From Mytilisepta virgata (lineage: Eukaryota > Mollusca > Bivalvia > Mytilida > Mytilidae), in assembly GCA_028015205.1 (NCBI GenBank), contig CM051511.1:5518001-5582000 (forward strand): a stretch of 64,000 bases of DNA, given 5' to 3'. The notes beneath the pieces are model-generated. The model had not been told where the DNA came from and did no database searches. It worked only from the letters and a program-made list of their open reading frames with translations. Below are positions 45,194 through 56,014 of this stretch, piece after piece; the stretch's first letter is position 1, and every line of letters starts with the position of its first letter. A program made the translations under genes and the position numbers.

Positions 45194-45616
45194 ACTTGGC
45201 GGTCCGACTGGGTACACTTCAACAAAATCATTTGACAGGTGGAAGTATGTTCGTTACAAATAGAACAGATATTGTTAAAATATTTCACAATGGCTGTTTC
45301 CAAGTTAAAAAGCAATGACAACTTTTGAGTCTCCTGATCAATGATTTGAGTGTGCTTTAACCAAATTATATGAAATTTTATCACAATGTTATCTATCCAA
45401 TAAAGATGTATTATATATAAATTTCTTATATACAAAATGTATTGACAAGGCTAATGAATTTTTTGAATGCTAATAACAGAGGGACGTAGTATGACTTATT
45501 AAATGATTAATTGAAACTTGAAGTAACTAATAAGAATATACTAGATAATATACTGGACATAACAACTTACAACAATTAATTTGAAAACAGTCATGAGGAT
45601 GAATCAAAAGACTAAT

Positions 45617-45894
45617 TAAGGTATCCGGACCATAAATGACCACGCGATTATTTAAAAGTTCCCGGATATTCCATACAAAGCAATTGAAATGACTTCGGTA
45701 ATTATCGGCAAACTTCGGAAATGCCAATATAACTACCTTATTTTTACAGAGTCTGCATATAAGCAACAAAGTGTGTTTCAACTTGAGAAAAATATATATA
45801 CAAAATTCCAGCTTTAAACTGTTTGGTTCAGCCATTCACGGTCAAAAAGAGATACAATTTTCGATCATTATCTATTATGGTCCGGATACCTTAA
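45617..45894. mobile_element. MITE with perfect 20-bp ends and TTAA borders
   Basis: TTAAGGTATCCGGACCATAA at 45617-45636 has a perfect inverse at 45875-45894. TTAA is the outermost 4 bp on both sides, fitting a TTAA-specific (piggyBac-type) insertion in which TTAA is the duplicated target and GGTATCCGGACCATA the TIR. Total about 278 bp with no coding frame. Confidence 0.8.
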
Positions 45895-46865
45895 ATTGTC
45901 AGGAAAAGAATATGAAAACGTTGGCGACTGAGTGACAGTAGACCTGATTTCCCTTCATCAAGTTCTGGGGTCACCTCGTATATCATCGCTACACTAATAA
46001 CTGGAATTATTCAATTTGAAAATTTGGTTAAAAAAGTTAAAACAAAAATACTCTCCGGACCAGGCTTCTTAGCCTAAATATTTACCATATGTTTTGCTGA
46101 ATTTGAGTGAAGTATGATGTGTTAGTAGTGGGAGAAACTTATTATAAATGCATGTTTTAAGACTGTATCACCAAAGTGATAACCAGTTGGGTCGGTGTAT
46201 TTTTTTTTAAAGAAATGTTGCATAAGAAAACCAATTTATTTTCTGATTATCAGTTGACTTGCTATGCATTGTGAGAACTAAAATTAATCCTTTCATTTTT
46301 CAACTGTTTTTTTGAGACAGAAATAGATTATGTTCTTTATTATAGTCCAAATCGTGGAGTTGAATGACATGTACACATTACATGTATATAAATATATTAC
46401 AGGTGAATACAACGATAGTTGAAATATTCTTATCAGAAAAAACTTGAAACAGTTTTGAATGGAATGTTGCAAATAGCAGAAATCCGCTAAAAGTAAAAGC
46501 ATATAGAAAAACTTGACAACATCTTCTTGCCTGAAACAAGTCTAACAAGTTTAAACCAAGTAGACATTTGTAAGATACTTTTCAAAATAACACCTGATGA
46601 ACCAACATTGAATAAGATGGTAGCCACATTAGATGTAATTTTAATATACGATATAGGGTTTTACCATTTTGCTTCATAAACCTCTTAAGTAGCTGGAACA
46701 AACTATAATTCGTTATGCTGAGCCTTTTTATAATTGAATTTGATGACCCTATAAAAAACCGAATTTATACTTCCTGTTGTACATATTTAAGTATGGCCTT
46801 GAAAATTCATTTGAGTGATCTAAACTCCTCAAAGACATCAGATACTCATTTTGAATAAATTTACA
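45895..46865. other. No gene seen
   Basis: AT-rich DNA downstream of the B-box/NHL gene (which is on the - strand); the 3' UTR of that gene should occupy its right end. Confidence 0.45.
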
Positions 46866-48530
46866 TTATAATAATTCATATACAAACACAGTCTGTTCCA
46901 TATCAGCCACCAAGAGCCAATTTCTAAATGTATCATAGTAAACTGCACTTGGGTATTCAAGTCCATCTTCTTCAGATAGAAGTGTCCGGCTATAGTGACC
47001 GTCTGGAGACAGTATTATAACACTGTTATTATCCGTACAGGCTACGTACACATTGCCGCTCTTGTCAACTGATATACCGCGGAGACGATTGATAATAGTT
47101 TTATCTTGGTAGATCCAAATTGTCTTACCTTCTATATCACAACAAGTGACCGATTCTAAATTACCATTGGTATAATAAATTTTCTGTTGAAATGAATCTA
47201 TATAACCTGATGAAAGATTATGTTTTGTCAAACTTTTGACTCTTTCTGTCTTAAGATCAATCGAAACAATTCCTGATGCATTTACAGAACACAGTAAAGA
47301 TCCTTCATTGTGTTTTATCCCGAAGGTAAAATCGTTAGTTTGGATGTATTTCTCAATTTTTCTGGTATTGATATTTACTATGTTAATACCATTTCTACTA
47401 CCTGACGACACAGCAACCCTATCATCGTCTAAAGACGTCACATCGAAAGCAGTTTTCGGTTCCATAGAAATAAGAAATAAATGACTTCCGTCTGACCCGT
47501 AAATATCTATACAGTCTCTGTCTCCATAATCACTTACTACTATCTTTCCATCTGGAAGTATGCAGCATCCCTTTGTCCTTTTACCTACTAGAACAATTTT
47601 CTTTACCAATTTCACTTTAATGTCATGGCACGACTTATTTCGTCCTCCTATCAGCTGAGCTTGTTTGTCTTTAGTTCTCTGAACTTTAATGCCACACCGT
47701 TTTCTCTCCACCTGAACTGATCCGAATTTCGTCATACTATTAATGATGTCATCTTGCTGGCATGTGACTTTGATATTGTCCAATGTGTCCCCGTCTACAG
47801 TCTTTTCAAGATAGTGTTCACATTCTGCAAGATTTGACGCGACCTGTTTAAGTCCAAAAAATGCTTGAAATTCGGAGCCATAATTGCTCAGATCAGTAAT
47901 CTGTTGTCTGTATCTTTCTATTTCTGTTTTCTTGTTATCTAGGGCCTTTATTGTTGCTTCCATTTCATTACTACATTTTGTTACTGAATCTGAAACCTCA
48001 TCTTTTAAAGCCTTTTCAATCTCGTCAAGGTGTTCTTCTATCTTTTTCCTTGCGTCTTTAATCTCTTTCATAATGGTTTCTTCCTGGTGATGTACGTCTG
48101 ATAAATTGTTTCTCAAATGATCTTGAAATTGCTTAATATTTGCTTCTATGTCAGTCAAACTTTGCTGTGCATCTTTGAATGAGTCCGATGTTTTTATGTC
48201 TTTTGTCACTTTGCTCAGGCTAATTAAATTTTTACATTCTGAATGTTCCATTAAACACGAGTGACATAAAGGACAGTCATGACTCGCACAAAACAGTTGG
48301 TAAACTTCTTCGTGAGCAGTACAGTAGCTTTGGATATCTGGCAGAGATTCCTGTAATGTTAAGTGGTCCGTTATTGGAATCGTAGTATGATTCTTGGACA
48401 GTTTTGACACTCCATGAAATTTAAGACACTCCTGACAGAAAGCCTGTTCACATTCAGAACACCAGTCTGTAGAGAGCTTGTTTGTATGATTTTGATCACA
48501 AATATAGCATACCTTTGGATTTTCCGCCAT
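46866..48530 (-). CDS. B-box/coiled-coil/NHL protein of the TRIM type without RING
   Basis: An uninterrupted 554-codon frame from ATG 48530. Zinc ligands of a first B-box are C8, C11, C24, C27, C32, C35, H39 and H48. A second B-box spans about 70-100 (C70, H73, C81, D85, C89, C92, H96). Residues about 105-245 form a heptad-rich coiled coil (HHQEETIMKEIKDARKKIEE). About 325-554 is a six-bladed propeller with NHL-like strands (LPDGKIVVSDYGDRDCIDIY, ISVDKSGNVYVACTDNNSVI, LSPDGHYSRTLLSEEDGLEY). This is the two-B-box, NHL-like architecture hugely expanded in bivalves. Lacking RING, it probably acts as an adaptor or immune-type TRIM-like protein rather than an E3 ligase. An acceptor ('tctcatattccag' on the - strand) lies 19 nt before the ATG, so a 5' UTR intron is likely. 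Confidence 0.92.
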   Translation of the reverse strand: MAENPKVCYICDQNHTNKLSTDWCSECEQAFCQECLKFHGVSKLSKNHTTIPITDHLTLQESLPDIQSYCTAHEEVYQLFCASHDCPLCHSCLMEHSECKNLISLSKVTKDIKTSDSFKDAQQSLTDIEANIKQFQDHLRNNLSDVHHQEETIMKEIKDARKKIEEHLDEIEKALKDEVSDSVTKCSNEMEATIKALDNKKTEIERYRQQITDLSNYGSEFQAFFGLKQVASNLAECEHYLEKTVDGDTLDNIKVTCQQDDIINSMTKFGSVQVERKRCGIKVQRTKDKQAQLIGGRNKSCHDIKVKLVKKIVLVGKRTKGCCILPDGKIVVSDYGDRDCIDIYGSDGSHLFLISMEPKTAFDVTSLDDDRVAVSSGSRNGINIVNINTRKIEKYIQTNDFTFGIKHNEGSLLCSVNASGIVSIDLKTERVKSLTKHNLSSGYIDSFQQKIYYTNGNLESVTCCDIEGKTIWIYQDKTIINRLRGISVDKSGNVYVACTDNNSVIILSPDGHYSRTLLSEEDGLEYPSAVYYDTFRNWLLVADMEQTVFVYELL

Positions 48531-50030
48531 AGTTTAATATTTATACCTGGAATATGAGAATATCATGTTAATCAAATAAGGGACCAAGTACATCTTGTGG
48601 GATAACTGCACATCAATCATTGAGTGCAATACTTACAATATTTTATATATGAAATAAACTCGTGACCTTAATAACCATTATTCTGTATTTTAAAAATCCT
48701 ATCCAAACCCAAAGGAAATCATCGTATCAAGTTCGATACAGATTGGACACAGAAACATTACACAAGAACCTGGGCAGTGGATTTATTGTGTTGCATCCCT
48801 TTTTTCTCTGTCGTCCCCTTTTCTGCAACACCTCCGACCTTCATTGCCAAAACGATTTTTCTGCATTTTATGAAAAAAAATTAACCAAATTTCACTACTA
48901 CATGTATATAGCAAAATTCAAGTTTCCAAATACTGTTGTCTGAAAGAGTATACTCTCCCTTTTCATAAGTTACTTTTCCATAAGAAATTAACTTTGACCC
49001 CGGTCCTGCTATAAGAAAATGCACCACCCCTTTCCAATGTGAAAATTATAAAAAAAAAAAAAGAGGAGAACCTGAATATTATATATTTGATTTGACCGGA
49101 TAATTAGCTGACCAATTATCTTACCAATTTTTAGAAATCCTTGCTGATTTGTGAGTTTCAAGTTCAAACCGGTAGAAAATGATTTTCGTTGAGAAATATG
49201 TTGAATGTTTGATCAGGAAGTTCAATGTATTAAATACCTGTTTACGTGTAGATAAGGTATAATTGGCGGTAAAATTAAATTGACGACTAACACATTTTGC
49301 ATGTTTGCTTTATTACGAAACTCGAAATATTCAAAACTATTAACGTGTACAAAGACAATGTTATTTTGATGTGTTTTAAAAGAAAGCTTTTTGTATTCTA
49401 ATTTGCCATGGTAAATAGTCTTCGGTGAACGATGGAATAACATGAAATTCTAAAGGCCATAATTTCTAATATCCCATATTATGATATATTGATGAAATCC
49501 TTTCTGTTAAGAACCTATCTTTTCCCGACTTGTTTCAATTAATTGAATCTGAGATATTTTCACAAGAGAATTTCCTGGGATAGCTTACAGTGATTATATT
49601 AGTATTAAATAGACATCATACCAAATTCCCTTTACCGACATCTACACCAACTTCTACACATAGTTAGGGGTCATCTCAAAATACAAGATAATGTAAATTC
49701 CAGTGGCTATTTTGAGGACAATGCGCCTCTTTGTTAAAATGTTAAGAAGTTAAAATGCAGTTTGTTTTTAAAATTTATTTAAAAGTGAAAAATATCGGAT
49801 ATTTAATTTCTGATTTTATGTTGATATTAACGATCATTTTTCTGTGACGTCAAATGTTGCTATGCAGGGCTTTCAACGATGACCGCGCACATTTCAACCA
49901 ATCAGAAAACAGAGACGTTTGGATCAAGGCCAATAAATAAAAGAATTTCTCGTAACTTTTGTTCATATCATATGATGGGAAATTAGTTATGACAAATAAT
50001 TCATCGCGCGAGAAATAGATAACAAAGCAC
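48531..50030. other. Upstream region of the B-box/NHL gene, no further gene seen
   Basis: This should contain the 5' UTR exon and promoter of the - strand gene, which cannot be placed by eye. The rest is AT-rich. Confidence 0.4.
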
Positions 50031-50059
50031 CATCATAAGAGAATTATTGATTGACTGAT

Positions 50060-50345
50060 TTTATGAGGGAGCAAACCTGGGAGAGGTAGGAACTCCCAAG
50101 TATTTTCCGCACAAATGCTCGTACTATTTTTGTGGATCAAAAAGTTCGGTGAGTATTCAGGTTTTTTTAGGGGGGCATTTTTCGAAAAGGTTTTTTGGGG
50201 TGTGTCTAGAATGTTTTGGTATTTTCTTCTTTTTTTTTGGGGGGGGGTGAAATTTATTATCTCTGGCAAGCCTACGGACGGAACTTTTTGGAGAGTATCA
50301 ACCCCCCCCCCTCCCATCCCACCCTCTGAGGGAGCAACCATTTGA
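50060..50345. mobile_element. Repeat family C copy with GGGAGCAA ends
   Basis: 'tgagggagcaaacctgg' at about 50064 and 'tgagggagcaaccatttgaa' at 50327-50346 bracket a segment with long G and C runs. The word GGGAGCAACCA is the terminal sequence of the family C MITE (see 52100-52355), but here both copies point the same way, so this may be two abutting or rearranged elements. Confidence 0.5.
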
Positions 50346-51358
50346 AATTTGGGGTAAGGGATCGGCTTGGATCACATGCATACTAACTGATGAATTTGCC
50401 AGATTTTTTTTTCATTTTTGGTATTACTCTATTTCTGAATTCGGAATATACATATATAGTCTGTACAGAATTAGAAGATATGTCCAGGCGTCGGACTTTT
50501 TCTAATTCTTACTTGAAATAATATTTGTCGAAAATCCATCCGTCATTTTCGGCAGTGATCCTGTTTTTTTTTCAATTTGAGCTTCATTGACGAAGAAGGC
50601 ATTTCTATACCACTACATTATGGAATTATTCACAGGCATTGTAAAAATACGTACACGTAGGCAACAAATTCTTTCATAGCTAGTAAAATTTTAAAGTGCT
50701 TAAATAAATCTGCAAAGATATAGTTGTAACCAGTGGATTGTATGTGAAAAAGGGAGATTCAGACTTCGACCCAGGATGTCTTCGTGCAATGTATTTTTTT
50801 TATCTTGCTTTCGGATAAATTAAATTGTTATCAAAATAACCATTGTAACGGGATGGCCTGTGTGACCAAAGTATATAAAAATATATTTCAATTAATTTGG
50901 GAAGGTAATAATTTAAAAATTAAAATATGATTGTATAATAAGTTGTATTTAGACAGGCTAATACCAGTTTAGTACAGTTCCAATGATTAAACTACAAAAC
51001 TTGTTAAAATTGACCTTTAGAAAACATCTATGTACCAAACATGGAACAAATTGTAAAACTTGTTAAAATTGACATTTAGGAAATAGATATGTACTAACAT
51101 GATATTTCGACAGAGATGCATTGGAACTGCATTTGAAGTGGGTATGTTTCACACGTCAATCACCTACAGGTGTCTATTTGTAATAGTACCATTTTGGGAT
51201 ACTGTGATTGACGTGTGAAGGACTATTTTTCTGTATTTGTTTAATATTTTCTACGTCATGTACGTATTATTTTATTTTTCTACGCAGTATTTTATCTTGT
51301 TCAAACTGGTTTTGGGGGCTAGATTATAAATACGAGCGACATTGTACTGTCTGTTGAT
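50346..51358. other. No gene; short repeats only
   Basis: Two 45-bp direct repeats ('aaaacttgttaaaattgac', '.tttag.aaa') start near 50997 and 51056. A 14-bp hairpin, 'cacacgtcaatcac/gtgattgacgtgtg', spans about 51150-51217. Confidence 0.6.
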
Positions 51359-51359
51359 G

Positions 51360-51600
51360 TTAGGGACGAGATCAAAAGTTCAATGTCGGATAAAAAACTT
51401 AATTCACATAGTTTTTTCACTGATCCCCCCCCCCCCCACCGCCCTCTTAACTTAATTTGGGAAAAATTGATTGAACAATACGGGCATATTCAAAAATCGA
51501 TGTCGGATAACAAAACTTGCAGTGATTTTTACCCCCACACCCCCAAACTATTTGAATTAAGTTTTTTATCCGACATTGAACTTTTGATCTCGTCCCTTAA
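51360..51600. mobile_element. MITE family D, copy 1, 47-bp TIRs
   Basis: Left arm 51360-51406 ('ttagggacgagatcaaaagt', 'tcaatgtcggataaaaaact') is inverted almost perfectly at 51553-51600, ending CCCTTAA. A second copy lies at 63278-63613. TTAA at one border of each copy hints at a TTAA target. Confidence 0.9.
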
Positions 51601-51746
51601 TTGATCTGCATATTAAAATATTGGAACCACACCAGTCTCTTATTACACAACGCAAGTAACCAGTAACCTGAAAAAGCACTATACGATCGACGACCCATAA
51701 GCCAACACCATCAACTAACAAGCTTGTGACAAATACAAAATTAACT

Positions 51747-51920
51747 AGAAATCTGTACAGTCGGAATCGACAGTGATCCCCGCACCCTCTGTAAGTAGTT
51801 GGACCAATAACCTACATGTATAGTCAAAAATATAAAACCGTATTCCCATCTAAATATAGTATGAAACATACCTTAGTTCACAAGCTTAAACTGACAATTT
51901 TTAATTTACCTGAGTAAGCA
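51747..51920 (+). repeat. Dispersed repeat matching 29332-29545
   Basis: The two copies share 'actagaaatctgtac.gtcgg', 'aatc.acagtgatc.ccgca', 'atagtcaaaaatataaaac' and 'ccttagttcacaagcttaaa', in the same order. Confidence 0.8.
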
Positions 51921-52099
51921 CCCGCATGTTAGGCAGAGACCACATGCACTCAAATAAAAAAAAACTATGTTTTATAAAATAAATCCAAGGACACCATTTA
52001 GCCAGAAAAATAGTCACGGTTTCGCAAATTTCAAGAAAAATATAAATGGTTTGATAGTCCTGGAAATTTACGGATTTGATTGCCTCCCTTAAGTAATAA

Positions 52100-52355
52100 A
52101 GGAGCAACCACATGGGGGGTGGGAGAGGGCTATGATAAATGTTTGATCCTGCCTATTTTTAACGTCTACATTTTAATCCTGGATTTTTTCCACCGCTATT
52201 GCAGCCTAAATTTTTATTTTCATTTAAACCAACAAATTTACTGATTGACACATGCCTGTCTTTTCATTTTGCCAAAATCCTGGTCCTGCCTTTTTATTTC
52301 AAATTTGATCATAACCCCCCCCCCCCCCCCCATAAAAATCAAATGGTTGCTCCCT
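52100..52355. mobile_element. MITE family C, GGGAGCAACCA ends
   Basis: Left end 'aggagcaaccacatgggggg' and right end 'aaatggttgctccct' are inverted. The body carries 'tgatcctgcctatttttaac', 'atttaaaccaacaaattta' and 'aaaatcctggtcctgccttt', shared with 55240-55511. A C run of about 17 precedes the right end. Confidence 0.8.
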
Positions 52356-53446
52356 AAACTAACTTTTTCCTTAATTTAAAACACATCATCTATAATCAGT
52401 TAAAGTCTGGATCCGACAATGATGAAAGTCTTCATCCTTTACCCTAGTTCTTAGCGTTTTTTTCCCAAATTTGCGGAATTTTCTCTCCAGCCAGGATTAA
52501 GGGCATACGATACAGTTTCGATCTACTATTCATTTTTCTTTGAGATTTTGCATATTGGTAGTTTTTTCAACAATCTTTCTAAAAATACAAAGAAAATTAC
52601 ACCTTCATATCCTACTTTTTTAGATATTTAAGGTTCAATTTTCGGGATTTTTACTAAAATTGTGCAAATGTCGTCTTTTCACCTATTTCGATAAAAATCA
52701 ATTACTTTCTCGTTTTAAAAGATAAATACATCGGGTTTTTGCATAAAGAAAACGAATATCTCTTCTCTTCCGATAAATAAAATTTATACGATTTTGTGCT
52801 ACACGATATTTTCATTTTTTTCAAAATATAAATGTCGTGTCTATACCGTTTGACCTTGAAATGTTAAAAATAGACTCAATCAAAAAGTTACCTGTATGTA
52901 GGTAAAGGTATTTTGAGTTGACCCCTGGTGCGTATCTGTGTATTTGTAGTAGTCGTTGAAAAGTCGGTATAGCGATCGATTTCGTATGATGTCTATTAAG
53001 GGAACAGCGAAGCTAGAAATATTGTCATCGGCATTGGCAAATTAAGGTCATTTGAACCAAAGTTTGTCAATGGCTTAAAAACAGTTAATCAAGCCGGGTC
53101 TAAATCCCAGTGATAATTCGACTGAAAAATGAGGTAATTTATAAAAAGTCACAAACTGAAAAATCTACTCGTCTATTTAAACTTCTACTGTGCTGAGGGT
53201 ATGATACTCCAAAAAATTAGCTATGCAGCTGTTTCTCTTTGATGGTATTAGAATTAACATAAATACACATTTTTTAAGAACTACATCTATATTTTCAAAT
53301 TTGTAAATGACCATACGTCTCTTGTGAGTTAAACACATGAATGACAAAAACATATCAAAACGTGGAAGTTATAGAGAACTAGTTCCAGCTACTCCTGACG
53401 TTAAAAACATTCTATTTTGGGGTATGTTTGGTATTACCTTCCACAG
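52356..53446. other. No gene seen
   Basis: AT-rich; no supported exon or RNA. Confidence 0.4.
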
Positions 53447-53575
53447 TTATACTTTATGACACTCCTATATCACTGTGTATCCCCGTACAACGGATATTGC
53501 CGATTGTGTACTGTAAATTGTGGCTTGTGTACCGGAAATTGCGATAGCCGAAGCGATAAACAAACTGACAGCAAG
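53447..53575 (+). CDS. Possible internal exon, cysteine-rich
   Basis: Between 'taccttccacag' and 'agcaag|gtactt' one frame stays open and gives HCVSPYNGYCRLCTVNCG then LCTGNCDSRSDKQTDSK. The cysteines are spaced C-x8-C-x2-C-x3-C-x2-C-x3-C. The other two frames contain stops. No partner exon was found on either side and no family is recognised. The internally repeated 'gtgtac.gtaaattg' makes the pattern partly a short DNA repeat, so a chance frame is quite possible. Confidence 0.25.
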
Positions 53576-53989
53576 GTACTTTTTTCATTTTTTCCATTTA
53601 TTTTGAAATATATTATCACTTACACCATCAACATTTTACTAAGTATTCATAGATCGTCCGCAGCTATGTAAAACGTGAATATTAATAATGTATTCTGTAT
53701 TAAACATGAAATTTCGAACAGGTTGTCAACAATAGCGTGAAACATCTCGCACAAAAACCATGTAAAATGTTAAACTATATATTTTACTTTATCAAAATCA
53801 GTGGCGTAATGTTCTGATAGTTAAGGGAGACATGAAAATTTTAGTCAATACTTGTTTTACAGTTCCACCACGATGTTAAGTATGTAAACTCTATGACGAG
53901 ATAGCATTAAACCCTTCAGATTTTTCGTTTAGGAGAGCGATAGTTTCCGAACTGCAGCTATGAAAGCCTTAGCTAGTTTTACACTTTAA

Positions 53990-54362
53990 ACGAGCACATT
54001 CTGACCCGGCTATCTAAATTATGCACCGTCCACTCTATTTTTCAGATCTAGCAAGCGGTCACCTTATTGGTAATCATACTGTACTGGTTTTTATAGTGTG
54101 TTTTACACACCAGAGTGTCAGGATAGATGACGGGGAGGTTTGGGTACCCATAAAACCGGTTTAACTCCACCCCTATTCAGTATCTCTACCAAGTCAGACT
54201 ATCCGGACTCTCTGTTGTGTTCTTGTTTGTGTTTTGTACTCCTTTATGTTATTTTTGTACGGCGTTTTGTCAGTTGGGTTGCTTTGATTGATTGGTATGT
54301 TATTATTGACCTTTCGTGTTATCCATTTTGTTGTTTATTGCCAGTATCATATGACCGTTGAC
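53990..54362 (+). repeat. Dispersed repeat, forward copy of the 13830-14180 element
   Basis: Shared landmarks include 'caagcggtcacct.attggt', 'caccagagtgtcag', 'ggaggtttgggtaccc', 'agtcagactat' and 'gattgattggtatg.tattg'. No gene, although the T-rich strand is open for 73 codons. Confidence 0.75.
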
Positions 54363-54714
54363 CTTAGAGATACTCTGGTGGTATTAACAAAGATTCGTAT
54401 ACATAAAATGGACGTAACTTGTATAGAAATGAGAGCAGTTTAAAGATGATGAAAGAAGAATTCCACACGAGAGGTATTTATGGAAAAATTTAAAGATTTA
54501 AAATATTTTGTAGCCTTTTAACGCATAAATTTTAGCACTTGTTGTTCAGTGACTTCTATGTTGAAATTCATTCGTTACACAAGTCATAATCAGATATAGT
54601 TATATATACGAATTGGAAAAGTACTGGAAAATATCAGCATGTTAAAATATATGACAGAAAACAATATATAAAAGTGAAATCTTTACAAACATCTTGCTGC
54701 ATCTTTTGTTTACC

Positions 54715-54795
54715 CGCTTCACATTGTGTCTCGCGGCTGATATTTTACGATATACGTTTGCAGAAAACTTGATGATAAATTTATCGTATTGTTAA
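54715..54795 (+). repeat. Dispersed repeat shared with 61510-61590
   Basis: 'gcttcacattgtgtctcg', 'gctgatattt', 'gatata..tttgcagaaaac', 'tgat.ata' occurs in both places. Confidence 0.7.
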
Positions 54796-55239
54796 CTAGC
54801 AATCTTAATGGAATTTCTTACTTTTCAATGGCCATCCGCCTATAACCTGATATATTCGGGTCAACGTTGGGTCAAACATTATGATGTCGCTGATATATTC
54901 GGGTCGGGTCAACTCTTTACGACGTCACAGTGCCGAAATACGGGAAGTTCTGAAGGCCTCAGCAGGTCGATATAGCCATAGGGAAATACGATAATACGTA
55001 ATAACGCTCATGTTTTGGTTTTGGTTTTCATTATTTAAGGTCTTGAGCACAACTGTTTACAACTTATTCCTAGTTTGAATGTTCCTTTGGAATCTTCATG
55101 TAAATTCATTACCAATGCAATGCAATACATGTACATATATTATAAACGTGATTGAAATTTATTTTTTGGTCCCTTTTCCCTTTCTTGTTGCTTAATTACT
55201 AAAGTATGGAATATAACCATGGTTACTGCTACAGTTGAT

Positions 55240-55511
55240 GAGGGATGAGGGCGCTAGGATAAAATGTGTGATCCTGCCTATTTTTTTTTTCGTCGAAAAT
55301 GTTTGTCCTGGATTTTGTGTCGGCCGTTTCATTTAAACCACAAAATTTCCTGATTGACATGGGTCCTGCCTTTTTTCAGAATTACTAAAGTGATCTTGTC
55401 TTTTTATTTTGCCAAAATCCTGGTCCTGCCTTTTTATTTCAAATTTGATCCCAGCCCCTAGCCCCTAGCCCCCCCCCCCTCCCCCGTCAACCTCAAATGG
55501 TTGCTCCCTTA
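55240..55511. mobile_element. MITE family C, second copy, left end eroded
   Basis: It shares 'gatcctgcctattttttt', 'catttaaaccacaaaattt', 'cctgattgacat' and 'tggtcctgcctttttatttc' with 52100-52355, and ends 'aaatggttgctccctta'. It has an internal partial duplication ('gtcctgcctttttt' then 'gatcttgtctttttatttt'). Confidence 0.8.
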
Positions 55512-55669
55512 GTTTGTTCATCATTGTTTAACAACAGCATATGGATATTTTCAATATTTTAAATGGTCAACCGAACGGCATGTTGTCTCATCATATTCTT
55601 TTAAATACATGATTATTCAAATTTATATGTTACAAATATGTTCAAAATTTTGTAAAAACTAATGAGTAT

Positions 55670-55870
55670 CTCTCTCCTGCATTGATCTGTGCTTAAATTT
55701 TATTGGCTTTACCTTTTTGGCTAATTTTTAAATTTTTCTTTTAATTTGCTGTTTAACGTTTTCGATTATTGATTTATTTATTTGATTTTCAAAAATTTGG
55801 GCCTTTGAGCACAACTGATGAGTCGTAAATCGACTAAATGTGCACATCTTGTGCAACAAATTTGGTATCA
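55670..55870 (+). repeat. Dispersed repeat, family B copy
   Basis: It contains 'tttgagcacaactgatgagt', 'cgtaaatcgactaaatgtgc', 'acatcttgtgcaacaaattt' and 'ggtatcata'. It ends about 150 bp before the galactosyltransferase stop codon, and so may lie in its 3' UTR. Confidence 0.75.
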
Positions 55871-56014
55871 TAGATTTTATTTCCATAAATATATAAAGAG
55901 TAGATTTTATGTAAATAATAACTTTATTGTTCATACTGACATTCGAATTCTATCATTTCAGGTTTCAATTCAGCATATTTTACTCAATAAAAATTATTAT
56001 TTTTCACAAGCTGG

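Larger units (their letters stand above)
37069..45210. mobile_element. DNA transposon with 17-bp TIRs and GGTA duplication, carrying a nested DIRS element
   Basis: CAGTCGGACCGCCAAGT at 37069-37085 has an exact reverse complement at 45194-45210, and the similarity continues inward with mismatches ('ccataatggc' against 'gccattttga'). GGTA lies immediately outside on both sides (37065-37068 and 45211-45214), and the match stops exactly at those borders, as expected for TIRs plus a 4-bp target duplication. Without the nested DIRS (38849-44131) the element is about 2.86 kb. No recognisable transposase was found, so it is non-autonomous or of a family I do not know. Confidence 0.75.

Noticed and set aside
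50115..50345. Frames rich in Phe/Gly/Trp or Pro near the G and C runs
   Set aside because: Translations of homopolymer tracts in a MITE.
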